64,000 bases of DNA from Paraspadella gotoi (Eukaryota > Chaetognatha), in contig JBJCIZ010000408.1 in assembly GCA_051294375.1 (NCBI GenBank), forward strand, positions 24,148-88,147, read 5' to 3'. The notes under the pieces are model-generated. The model was not told where the DNA came from. It did not search any database and saw only the letters and a list, made by a program, of their open reading frames with translations. Both the position numbers and the translations under genes were made by a program. Of this stretch, positions 32,763-43,750 are shown in pieces. The number at the start of each line of letters is the position of its first letter. Position 1 is the stretch's first letter.

Positions 32763-34585
32763 TTGAGTGATCCATATCCAGGGGGAGATCCAAATGGTCT
32801 CACACCCGAGATCCTCCTTCCATCTTTGCGACAGAAAACTAAGGTGGCTTTTTTATATCTTCATGCGTCTGACGGAATACACCGATCAAATGATCAACAT
32901 CTTAAAGAAATCTCAAGCGACGATTGGTTCAAGGAGATGTCTCTGGAATCCGTCGTGGAACTTATGCCGACCGCTCTGGAGTCGGTCTCTTCCACCATCA
33001 GCTCCGTCGAATCCACCACCATTTTCCGCGATGATGAACATGGGCGACTCCTCCAAGCCTTTGAAGGAATTCGTCCTCGAAGACGCCTTTCCGAGATGGA
33101 ACAGGCTCACGGCCGAGCAGGTCTGCGTCTTTGACCACGAGCTCCGAGAATGAATAAAGGTCTCTTTCGAGCGGGAGGCATTGACGTGGACCTTTTGAAG
33201 GAACCCTTGAAGTTGTCGAAAAAAGATCGTTTGTTGAAGATCGCGGACAAACCCTTCGCCAAAGGCGCCAACAGACTCGCCTATTACGGCCTAGATGTCA
33301 CGCCTTCGACGGAAACGAACCCGTCGAAGACTCCAGCAAAAGTTTGTGTCCTAAAAGAGTTTCTCTCACCTCGGTGGGAGGATCAACTCTAAAAGAAAAC
33401 TATGTCGACCAGATCGAAGTGCAGGCGATCGGGATGCACCTCGCAATGCAATTTAACAAGGTTAGTTTTTCAAACTTTTTTTAAGTAAAAACAAACAAAA
33501 AAAAAACTTAACTTGTTTTTAGTTTTTATTCTTTTTTTGAAAATACAAATTTTTTTTTTCCATTTAAGTATTAAATATATTTATTATTTTATTAGGACGT
33601 TAACAATGATCACAAAAACACATCAAAAAAACATTAACGTTATAAGAGATCCCCTTTTCGTGTTCAATTATTCCATTTCCTACTGGTGGTTATGACTTAT
33701 TAGGTGGAAACCCACAGGCTACAAAGACGTCAAGTTTCTAAAGGAATCTCTTGTGAGTTTTCACAAACGAGAAAAAGCCATCTTATTTCACAAAGAAGCT
33801 ATGATCGAGGGGGAATACACTAAGTATAACAACACTGGGGCTACGTAAATGAGAAGGAGTATCACTCTCTTCATCCACGCGTTTAGTCACTGGAGTTATG
33901 ACGTTACTGGTGGATTCATGCAGGTCAAAAATGTTATTCAATTCTAAAAGTAATAGAAAGAGTTTTGAATTTTATTTCGACAAAGATTTTATTTCATATT
34001 AAAACGTACATGTTAAACGCTGATGAAGACTCGCACTAACAGTCGAAACATGTACGTTTCCACTATGAAATAAAATCGTTGGCGAAATAAAGTTTCAAAC
34101 TCTTTCTATTAATTACCAACACAACGAAAGAAAGTTATTGACACATTTCTAAAAGTATTAATTCTAACTCAATAGTTTTAAATACTTTTTTTAAGACGGC
34201 AATGATCATATTATTATATAATAATTATACAAATAGTTTCCAGTTCTTAATTAAATTTCTAAAGGTGGTCGATCTTTCAAGGGGTCAAATCTGGGTGACG
34301 TGTTCCGTCTCACGGATCCCGTCATTCACTGCACTGACGTCACGCGGTTCACGAAAACTAATCTTGGACGTCAGGATGGATCGCTTCTTTCAAGACTCTA
34401 TGCCTGCAATGATGTTTGCCGACAGGTCAGTTATCTGTCGTTATCGGCAAATGAATGTTGAATAGTTTTTTTACATTGATGAAAATACTTTATTTAAGAG
34501 TTAAAATGTCTTTCATCAGATGAAACTGAAGAGACACAGGAAGCAAAGACGCTGCCAAAACTGCGCCGGAAGAATGCGTCACTGA
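32763..34585 (+). CDS. Gene A: alpha-kinase lacking the VWA domain
   Basis: Atypical (alpha) protein kinase, predicted to transfer phosphate from ATP to Ser/Thr, of the VwkA type. Exons: about 32,763-33,460, 33,704-33,923, 34,265-34,425, 34,520-34,585; about 380 residues. The first part is the post-VWA linker (SDPYPGGDPNGLTPEILLPS). The kinase follows: GGIDVDLLKEPLKLSKKDRL, the P-loop-like KPFAKGANRLAYYG, the ATP-lysine motif VCVLKEF (33,342-33,362), NN.GYVN.KEY, FSHWSYDVTGG, the DLQGV-type catalytic motif (34,268-34,286, with one extra T), LTDPVIHC, TKTNLG and zinc-binding CNDVC (34,405-34,419). It ends in a basic tail (MKLKRHRKQRR..). An AATAAA is at 34,737. The VWA domain is absent and at least five frame changes occur, so it may be a pseudogene or error-laden. 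No start codon is proven. Confidence 0.7.
33951..34111 (+). repeat. Foldback with hammerhead-like apex, in gene A intron
   Basis: Arms 33,951-34,012 and 34,049-34,111 are imperfect inverted copies; the apex reads CTGATGA (34,020-34,026), then GACT (34,028-34,031) and AGTC (34,041-34,044), then GAAAC (34,045-34,049). These are the invariant blocks of hammerhead ribozymes with a stem II between them, and the flanking 11-bp AAACGTACATG/CATGTACGTTT could be stem III. A canonical stem I is not visible (only AAACG between stem III and CTGATGA), so self-cleavage is uncertain. It lies in the second intron of gene A (33,924-34,264). Confidence 0.6.
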
Positions 34586-35397
<812 letters not shown>

Positions 35398-38363
35398 ATG
35401 GATCATCGGTCCAGCTGCACTAATGAAGATGGTGATGTCGACGAGGATAAGGACCAAGTTATCAAGCAACTACAAGCACAGGTGGAGGAGTTGCAAAACT
35501 AAGATGAAAATTAAATTGAAGAACAAAGCACACACATTGACAAAAGGTAAAAAAATCCTTTCTTACGTTCACTTATGAATTTGAAAAATGTTACTTTTAA
35601 AAAAATTCAAACATTTTGAAATGTGAAGTCTGATCGCTAGTGTTCCTGAACAATTATCATTTACGCATGCTTAACCTTGGAGGCGACTTTTCCCTTATCC
35701 AACATTATTAGTATCATTTTCAAAAATCGTCTTTTTAAAATTTTAAAATTTTAACTTTTAAAATTTTAAGTTAAGACTTTTAAAATTTAACTAACTTGTT
35801 TTCCACTCAAATGATAAATTTCGTTTCCTCCTCTTGTTAGTACATATTTTGACATTTTTAACCATTACTTTCTCACTCAGAGCAAAGAACGACGAACCAC
35901 CACCTCCTTACAGTGAACTCGGAGCAGTTGGTGGATCGGATTTTTCTTATAGCAGGAACTCCCAACAAAGTTTGCCTATCCGAATTACAATCGCTACCCG
36001 CCCCCTCGATTTCCGCCTTATCATCCAACGGCTTTGTTTCCAATGTATCCGCCGTATTTAGAGCATCTACTGCGATATCATGATATGACCCACGATGCCG
36101 ATCGCCACAGCAGAACAGAGAGAGAAGAAACTGAAAGTTCGATTATATCGAGTAAAGATGCAAAAGTATCCCGTCAAAATGTGAATCATAATGAGGTCGA
36201 CATATCCGAGGAAGAAGACTCCATCTCTGACAGCGCAAATCGTCAAGAGGAGAAGGTACGAGCGGCGAGAGAAAAGCTCGAAAAGATGAAGAAGAAGCAG
36301 AAAGAAGTGGAACTGGAAAGATTGAGGGAGCAGATCGATTGCTGGAGGAAGAGAGCCTCCAATCATCATCGCTGACTTCCGTCTTTGATGTTAGATCTCG
36401 ATCGAGAAAGACTCAAGGCGGAAAATTCAAAAACGACAGGCGGAAATTTCTCTAGTTTTGGAGGAAAATGAAAAAGGCGACTATCGTTGACATTTGCTTT
36501 TTGCTCGATTGTACCAAAGAGCATGAGTCCGTACATTGTCGAAGTCAAATCGAAGATCCAGTGGCTCGTCGACGAAATTGTCAAGAGACACGATGTACAC
36601 ACTATCAAACTGGCTTTCGTGGGTTATCGCGATTTGTGCGACGGAGACAATAACCTTTTCGGTTCTTTATTTACAAAGTCGGTTCAAGCATTTCTGGAAT
36701 TTCCTTGGCCAAAATACATGCAGGTGGCGGATGCAGTCACACCGCAGATGTGATGGGAGGATTGGCTCAAGTCTCTCGCCTAAAGTGGACCGCTCCCGCG
36801 AGCCGGATTTTTAATTCATATTGAGACGCGCCTGGTCATGGAACTATGTTTTCACGTTCGACAGAAATTAAAAGATCCATTTCCTCGAGGGGATCCTAAG
36901 GGTCCGCAAGCCAGAGTCTCCTCCTTCCGATTTTACAAAATCAGACTCTGATCAGCTTTTACATTTTCATGCGTTTGAGAAGACTTAACAGATCGTATGA
37001 TCAACAGGTTCAAAGAAATTACCGGTTGATGACTGGCTGAAGCAGATTGAATCCACTAGAAACTATATTGGATTTGATGCCGAATGCGTTGCAATCAATC
37101 TCGGCTACCATCAACTCGATCGAACGCAAGACGGTATCTTGGATTACGACTCAACTCTGACAAATCCGTCCTTTCTGAGAAGCAGTTTTTGCTCGATGAG
37201 AACCTTCCTCATTGGAACGATTTGGAAGCCGAAGAAGTTTACATCTTTGAGCACAAATTGCCCCGGATGGAACCGAAACTGTTCGCGCGGGGAGGCATCG
37301 ATGTTGATCTTTGAGGAAACCGTTGGAGTTGACGAAAAAGGATCGACTGGTTAAAATTACGCGGAATCCTTTCGCCAAGGGCGGAACGAGACTCGCGTAT
37401 TTTGGTCGTGACGTCACGCCATTTCCTGGGAAGCCTTCAGAGACTTCCAGCGATGTTTGCGTTCTCAAAGAGTTTCTTCTCGCCGGTGGAGGAATCAATT
37501 TCTAAAGAAAATTATGTGGAACAGATCGAAGTACAAGCGATTGGCATGCATCTGGCATTACAGTTCAACAAGGTGGGAATTCTGATGCTTTTAGCTTTAA
37601 AATAAAATATATATTTTTAAATTAAGAAAAAATTATTGTGGAAAACATATGAAACCAGATCCTAAACATATCCTTATTTCTAAATAAATTAAGTAATTTC
37701 AATACGAAAAATTAACATTTCAGGCGAAAACCCAAGGGAACTAAAGAAATAAAATTTTTGAAAGAGTCCTTGGTCAGCTTTCACAAACGCGGAAAGCCTT
37801 CTTACTACACAAAAGAACCAAAAATTGATGGAGAATACACAAATTCAGCAACAATTGGGGCTACGTGAATGAAAAGGAATATTATTCACTGCTACAAACC
37901 TTTAGTCACTGGAGTTACGATATCACTTGGCGGATTCTGCAAGTAACTTGTAACACGCCGTAAAAGTAAAATTAGGCACAAGGTTCACTTTGTAGTATCA
38001 AAGTTTATAAAGCGAGTCGAAGGATAGAAAGATCGAGAGAGCGAGAACGTATTAATTTGTTCTTTTTTTCGCCAGGTCGTCGATCTTCAAGGCGTCAATC
38101 CGGTGAGGTTTTCGTCTAACTGATCCAGTGATACACTGTCTTGACGTCACGCGGTTCACAAAAAACTAACCTCGGTGTGGTCGGGATGGAACGTTTCTTC
38201 AGGACTCACACTTGCAACGACATCTGCCGTCAGGTTTCACATAGATATACTATTTATTTCTGTGATCTAGATACAGCTCATGTTAATTTTTTTATTATTT
38301 TTTTTCTTAATTTAGATGAGATTGCTACCTCGCTTGGCTCCGAAACAAAGCATTGCACAATAA
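35398..38363 (+). CDS. Gene B: VWA and alpha-kinase protein (VwkA-type)
   Basis: Exons: 35,398-35,546, 35,881-37,572, 37,724-37,942, 38,076-38,233, 38,316-38,363; about 755 residues. N-terminus MDHRSSCTNEDGDVDEDKDQ followed by a coiled coil (IKQLQAQVEELQ). Exon 2 opens with AKNDEPPPPYSELGAVGG (PPPPY at 35,897-35,911, a WW-domain ligand), then a Pro/Tyr-rich stretch and a long charged coiled coil (KLEKMKKKQKEVELERLREQ). The VWA domain (36,486-36,840) has VDICFLLDCT, MIDAS-type SMS, IKLAFVGYRDLCDGDN, DVMGGLAQVSRLKW and, across a frame change, DAPGHGTMF. The linker contains PRGDPKG. The alpha-kinase has GGIDVDL, NPFAKGGTRLAYFG, VCVLKEF (37,455-37,475), SNNWGYVNEKEYYSL, FSHWSYDIT, VVDLQGV (38,076-38,096) and CNDIC (38,213-38,227). 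Family knowledge: VwkA proteins combine exactly these domains. Several frame changes cross the exon; likely consensus errors because domain order and spacing are intact. Confidence 0.85.
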
Positions 38364-38921
38364 TTACACTTTCCTTTGGTTGAAAGAAATGTATTATTTT
38401 TCTCTAAAGTTTCATGTTTCGGTAAACCAAGGTTTGGGAAAACATGAATCGTACTCATTTCTTTTTTTTTCAAAGAAGAAAATTGATTATATTACTCCGA
38501 TGTGAGACATAATTAATTTTATAATAATTCAAAGAATTTAAAAGTGTCATCACGTTCGTCATTATATTTTTTTTATCAAAAGCATAGGGGCTCATAGTCA
38601 CAGCATTTAGAAAAAGGAAAAGCAGGTTAGTTAGTTAGTTAGTTAGCCAACATTGGGGCCTGGAAGTAAGTAAAACAAAAAATATTTTCAAAGCAAAGAG
38701 CAATTAGCTATTTTATTCATTTAATGCTACGCCTTTTTTATTCGCCAAATTTAATTTCTAAATTTATTATTAGTATAAGATTATTCATATTCCAAATATT
38801 TCTTTGGTTGTGTCCCCAAAAAGGTTTCATCCACAGAATCGCCTTTTTTAATGAGTATTTTACCAGGTATCCATGCACAAACAATACATCTACTTTATTG
38901 CCAAATATATGTATTTCCTCA
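38364..38921. other. Spacer between convergent genes B and C
   Basis: AT-rich. A short (TTAG)n run (GTTAGTTAGTTAGTTAG) is at 38,626-38,646. No gene seen; 3' ends of gene B (plus) and gene C (minus) face each other here. Confidence 0.45.
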
Positions 38922-41016
38922 TTATTTTTTCTTTCCGATTCCATCGAACTCTGCCAACGACGCCGCCAGACCGGCGTCCCTCAAGACGGCGTCGAGTCGC
39001 TCCACTTCAGCTGCCGAAAAATTCCGCGCGGTGGCGCCGCAGACGTCGCTGAGAGAAGGGGCTCTTCCTTTGAGAATCGAGATATCGCGATGATGTCGTC
39101 GTTCGTCGTCTTCGTCGTCGTCCTCTTTTTGATCCGCAAAAAGGAAGGATCGTCTCATCCCAAATATTCGGATCCTGCATGAGATTCCTCGTAGAGAATC
39201 GGCAGTACCTTCTCTCTGCGGACGGGATCTTCGAGGATTCTCCGCGCCACCAAACACGGGCGTCAGCCAGTAGCCGACGAAGTGAGAGAGGAGAGAGGTA
39301 GAGCCAACTTCGATCATCCGCTTTTCGTCGTCTTTGTCGTCGTCGTCGTCGTCCTGTTTTTTCGTCGAGGGTGAAGAGCCGCTTGTCATTGGAGTAATCA
39401 AATTTTCCATCCAACTCCAGCGACTGGGTCCACTCGTCTCGATTGGAGTTTATCTCTTTACTTTCCTTCTTATTTCTCTCGTTCGGTCTCAATATTTTTC
39501 TCCTTTTTCTGAGCTTCGCCCTCAAGTTCCTCACTCCTCTCATCTCCCTCCCTTCCCTCTTCTCCTCCTCTTTCTCTAAATCAATTTCTTTTTCTCTATC
39601 TCCTCCCTCTCTTCCTCCCTCCCTTTTTCTCGTCTTCGTCTCCATCGACTTCGACATTTTCTCCTCTTCCTCCCTCTCCTACCTTCTCCTCTTCCTCCCC
39701 CTCCTTTTCCTCTTCCTCCCTCCCTTTTTCCTCTTCCTCCCCTTTCTCTTCTTCCTCCATTTCCCCACGACTTCTTCAAAGCCTCGAGGAATACATTCGG
39801 CCACGTGGCTCCGTTAGCGCCGACCATGAAATCGGGCCATCGCCGACGCAGCACCGGCAGCCGGCCGAGCAAGCCCTCCGCGTCGGCGGCGAAACCGGTG
39901 ACGAGTCTTAGCCAGGACCTCAGCGCCGGCAAGGGTCGCCGGTGCATGAAGATGAAGCGAAACGTCGAATGGCATTAAAGGGGCGACGTCGATGAGGTCC
40001 TGTGGACGAAAGATGGAGTTGTGGTTATGGTTGTGGTGGTGGTGACATAGAAAATTCGTCCTTTTTATAGAAATGACACAATATATCGAAACTTTTTACA
40101 AATTCATAGATAAAAGAGCCAGATACTTTGATTATTATTGATTAAAAGATTTCAGGCTTTTTATTCTTGTACGAAGTCTAGCCTACCATAACTTTTCGAA
40201 AGTCAGTAAGATTCGTAGCTTATTTATTGAATTAATTGTCATTTTATAATGATTTTTCAAATTGATTAATGTACATATGTCTCGACAGTTTATAATTCCA
40301 ATAATTCTGTTTCATACGTCCAGTGTCAGCTGTATAAATTGCTGATTACAGTTTGTACATCGGCCTTATCAGTAGTATTTAGTGACATATGCTTGGACAT
40401 TTGTAAAATTTCAAATTAAATTAAACAATTTATCATATTGTCTAATGTCTATGCAACGACATGCACCTTAAGCATCCAAGGAACGAAGGCAGGGATTTTA
40501 ACGACAATGACGTTGATCCCCGGAGTCGCGTAGAGAGGCCGGCAAGACGGCGAAGAGGATGTGACGCAACAGGGGAACATTCTCCACCGCCGACGCCGCG
40601 TTGGCAGTGTCGGCGACGGCATTCGCCTTAATCAGCGCCCAGTTGGCGAGCGGCTGCGGTTCGTTGATGACGACGGCGTCGGGGACTCCTCAAAGAGACG
40701 CGAAAGAAAGGATCCACCGCATCGCGGGTGGGATGCCACGATTATGGCCTCGCTTCTCGCGGCGATGGGCGTGGGTAAGGTCGAACGCTGACGCCGCTTC
40801 CTTGTCCTCTATCGCCTCTTTCGCCTCTGCCTCCGCTTTCGCCTCCGCTTCCAACTCCTTCGCTTCTGCCTGCTTTCGCCTCCGCCCTCATCCTTCTCAT
40901 TTTCTCCTCCACAATTTTTCAAATTCCTTCGAGGAGACGAACGATGAATCCTGAGCGAATTGGGGAACTCCTAGAAAAGGCGAACCCCGCCACAGAGGAA
41001 GCGTACACGTTGACGT
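38922..41016 (-). CDS. Gene C: charged, acidic-repeat protein, unrecognised
   Basis: Not recognised. Minus-strand exons: 41,016-40,467 (acceptor CCATCTTCAG; donor CTTAAG then GTGCATG) and 39,999 to 38,922 (acceptor GTCCACAG). Segments include VYASSVAGFAFSRSSPIRSG, a coiled-coil EAKELEAEAKAEAEAKEA, ANWALIKANAVADTANAA, ATPGINVIVVKIPAFVPWML, DLIDVAPLMPFDVSLHLHAP, WPDFMVGANGATWPNVFLEA, a Glu/Lys run (EEEEKGEEEEKGREEEE), RDEWTQSLELDGKFDYSNDK, an Asp run, SLLSHFVGYWLTPVFGG and a C-terminus ARNFSAAEVERLDAVLRDAG ending GKKK. Codon bias is strong in each piece but the frame changes about six times. The first exon may lie at 42,189-41,862 across an intron containing two SINEs. Probably nuclear or cytoplasmic, from its charge; a guess. 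Confidence 0.5.
40000..40466 (-). other. Intron of gene C
   Basis: AT-rich sequence bounded by a minus-strand donor at 40,466 and acceptor at 40,000. Nothing else visible. Confidence 0.4.
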
Positions 41017-41199
41017 CTGAAGATGGAGTGGGGGTTGGCGAAAAATGGGCATCAGTTGATATGGTAAGGTTATTTTAAGAATATATGTAATAATACATAT
41101 TACATACATAATACACAACATTTTTAATTCATCATTCATACTGAAGAGACAGTAATTATTGATATGTGTTAAATGACAGAACCGTTCAATATAAGCAGT

Positions 41200-41375
41200 C
41201 CCTGAGCTTCGGATCAGGCTGTAACACCATGTTACAGGCGGGTTAAGCGCCCCGTCCCTCTTAACTGCCAGACGACCACCGGGCTAGAACCACGGACCTT
41301 TGGGTTGGGAAGGCGAATGGCTTGCCTCCGGCACCAATGGCCGCTGATGAACGGTTGGTGGATTTTAGTCCACCA
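41200..41375 (-). mobile_element. tRNA-derived SINE, Gly-like head
   Basis: On the minus strand an A box-like TGGTGCCGGAGG (from 41,336) is 44 bases upstream of a B box GGTTCTAGCCC (41,292-41,282), the spacing of RNA polymerase III internal promoters. The head resembles a tRNA-Gly with TTCGCCTTCCC in the anticodon region. The T stem is not paired, so it is not a functional tRNA. Confidence 0.55.
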
Positions 41376-41574
41376 TTAATACATAATATATAATATTTAA
41401 ATAACATACATACATAAATAAAACGAGCATACATAAAATTTACGTAATATAAGTAAAGAAAGACAATTCTCCAAACATGTAATATACGTCATATAATTTT
41501 GGGATCAAATAACGTATACGTCGTATACGTACTTTATGATTTGTTTGGGAGTTTCTGAGTAATATACTTATATC

Positions 41575-41785
41575 GTTACATTCGATATGGCTCAGTGGGT
41601 GGGTCACAAAATTGATGTCAGTTTTAAAATGGGTTCGAGCAAAAGTAATTGGCTGAACCGGCGAAAAATAAAGTGATGAGATTATCTTAGGAATTTTAGC
41701 TCTAGAAATTTCGGCGACCCGAGAGTTAGTTTGGTTTGGTTGATACTTTTATTCATTTTATAAAACTGAATGTAAAATAAAAAAA
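41575..41785 (+). mobile_element. tRNA-derived SINE, second type
   Basis: A box TGGCTCAGTGGG (41,588-41,599) and B box GGGTTCGAGC (41,631-41,640) are 43 bases apart. The body continues with GGCGACCCGAGAGTTAG and ends in an A-rich tail (AAAATAAAAAAATAT at about 41,775). No clover-leaf is preserved. Confidence 0.6.
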
Positions 41786-41819
41786 TATATTAAATAATGT
41801 TCTGGAAATCTGACTCACA

Positions 41820-42413
41820 ATCATAAATATATATAAATACATCCATTAGGAAAACTACTACTGACCCTTTTTGTCCGCACAAATTCCAATCCAGCCGGTG
41901 ACACGTGATGCAAATGAGCGCACGGGTCCTCCATCGCGTACATAAATATGTTGGCACGCCCACCGCCCACGTAGCAACTCGACTGCATCGTGTGCAAAGC
42001 CTTCGCGCGCAACGTGCGCAACCACACCACGCGACGAACTTGGACGCTTTGGTCGGCATTGTTGTTGTCGTCGTTGTTGTTCCTTGGATGACTTTCCCGA
42101 AGTCCGCGACGAATCGGACGAAGCGCAGAAATTGACGAAGCGGAAGGTAAAACGCGAGGTGAACCAACAAAAGAACAGCGGCCTCCCACGACGGAGACAT
42201 TTTCGCGGAAAATCGCCGGGATTTTCGTTTCCAGTTTCGCCGGTTAAAAAGAAAAAAACAAACTTGGAAAAAACAATTGGAGCGAAACGGGAGAAAGTAG
42301 TTCGTTTGATGCGCGGACAGGAGAATCAACCGTTCTTGACGAATTATCGTTTATTAGCGAATGAATTATTGGTCGTGGCTGTAGTAAAAGTTAATTTTAA
42401 CTTTCTAATATAA
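41820..42413. CDS. Two-way open block, probable exon (strand unsure)
   Basis: Minus reading: MSPSWEAAVLLLVHLAFYLP (hydrophobic start, ATG at 42,199) and then, after one frame change at a GTT/AAC repeat, VGGGRANIFMYAMEDPCAHL and SPAGLEFVRTKR, ending at a GTCAGT donor near 41,862. This could be the first exon of gene C. Plus reading: ORF 42,084-42,413, charged, with RGKSPGFSFPVSPVKKKKTN and EKVVRLMRGQENQPFLTNYR. Both have decent codon bias. I favour minus because of the donor and the Met-plus-hydrophobic start. No family recognised. Confidence 0.35.
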
Positions 42414-42462
42414 GCCCTCTTGGCCTTTTTGTCCAGAGCGCCACATTTCTTCTTAAAGATAC

Positions 42463-42605
42463 GGTTAAAAGTTAGGGTTAGGGATTCGTTTAAGGATAAG
42501 GGTTAGGGATTTGGTTAGCGATTTGGTTAGGGATTAGGGTAAGGGATATAGTTTTAAGATTAGGGTTAGGTTAAAAAGATTAGCGGTAGGGTTAGGGTAA
42601 AGGAG
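42463..42605 (+). repeat. Degenerate TTAGGG interstitial repeat
   Basis: Repeated GTTAGGG/ATTAGGG/GTAAGGG words (for example GGTTAGGGATTAGGGTAAGG) over about 140 bases. It resembles animal telomeric TTAGGG, but units vary in length from 6 to 12, so it is either an ancient telomeric insertion or an independent minisatellite. Confidence 0.6.
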
Positions 42606-42810
42606 TATGTTAGAGTAAGAGATTAGGATAGATAGTTGTTGACAGATTAAATAATAAGTTTAAAAATAAATTCCGGGAGTAAGAAACTAAAATCGGGGAC
42701 AATATGTGTATGTAAGAGTCTAATCGGCATATCTCGGCAGATTCGTGTACCATTATACTTTTTCTCTATTCATTACTTAAAATAGATCATAAAGCCTAAT
42801 TATTAGTTTA
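42606..42810. other. Spacer, nothing seen
   Basis: AT-rich, no ORF, no repeat recognised. Confidence 0.4.
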
Positions 42811-43171
42811 AGGGGAGGAGCACAAGTTTTTGGGCCTATATTCATTAGTTAGAGCTAATTTTCTACTTTAGAACGTCGAAAACCGCAGCCCTCTATCTTT
42901 TCTGAAACCGGAGATATAGAGGTTACCAATAAAATTTCTTTGAAAAATTCCTGGCGCCAAACTGATTGTCGGAGGTCATTCATTTTTTGGTTACAATATC
43001 CTCTCCTGAATATCTTGGTCCCATGCATCCCTTTTTTTAAAATTCCTACATCTTCATAGAAAAAAGTACAAAAGATTGAAATGACCAAATCTTGTGAACG
43101 CAAAAAAAAATATAAAAAAAATTATTTTCGCCAAAAGCGATGCTAAGGGACCTGGGAAATCGCCTAAATTA
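42811..43171 (+). repeat. Partial unit copy before gap
   Basis: Starts AAGGGGAGGAGCACAAG and then matches the first 350 bases of the 3-kb unit (TTGGGCCTATATTCATTAG to GCGATGCTAAGGGACCTGG). It is nearly identical to 43,758-44,095, which follows after a 25-N gap and a spacer. Confidence 0.8.
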
Positions 43172-43196
43172 NNNNNNNNNNNNNNNNNNNNNNNNN
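43172..43196. other. Assembly gap (25 N)
   Basis: 25 N between two partial copies of duplicated sequence. Confidence 0.95.
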
Positions 43197-43750
43197 AGGA
43201 GAATCGTTTATAAAATGCAATTAGTCAATAAAAGCAAAATGAAATGAAAAGTTGAATTAAAAGTGTTTAAATAGAAATGGAGTTTAATGACATGAATTAA
43301 ATGAAATTAATTGAAATAAAATCATTGAATGAAATTAATTAGAATAAATGAATTAATTAAATGAATCGAATCTAAGATATTAAAAAATTTTATTATTTAA
43401 GAAAATATAGAAAAATTTAGGATAAATATAAATTGTATCGAGTAAATAAATTTAAAATTATGAACTGAATTCATATCAAATTGAACACCTAAAGAATATC
43501 TTCGGCGAATACAGATTGTCGTTGAACATCGGCCGCGGCTGCACGTAGAGCGGCGCAAAGTCGCGAACCGGGGTCTCCTTGTTAGATGTTGGAATCGATC
43601 GTTGCATGAATCTCGGTTGATGGAACGGGGTTTGGACGCACCGACGGAAGACGTCGAAGATATTCCGTCCCGTGGTATATTCCTAGAATTATTAAATTAA
43701 ATTAGCATCATTTTTCATCTCATATTTATTGTTATTAATTCATTTTCCAC
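43197..43750 (+). repeat. Duplicate of the 24.5-25.1 kb spacer
   Basis: Same order as 24,545-25,085: AAATGAAATTAA words, CTTCGGCGAA.., a GC-richer island, TTCCGTCCCGTGGTAT. Many small indels between the two. Confidence 0.75.

Noticed and set aside
39443-39817. Leu/Phe/Ser-rich plus-strand ORF
   Set aside because: Antisense of the Glu/Lys-rich purine tract in gene C.
41200-41785. Functional tRNA genes
   Set aside because: A and B boxes are present, but acceptor and T stems do not pair, so they are SINE heads and not tRNAs.
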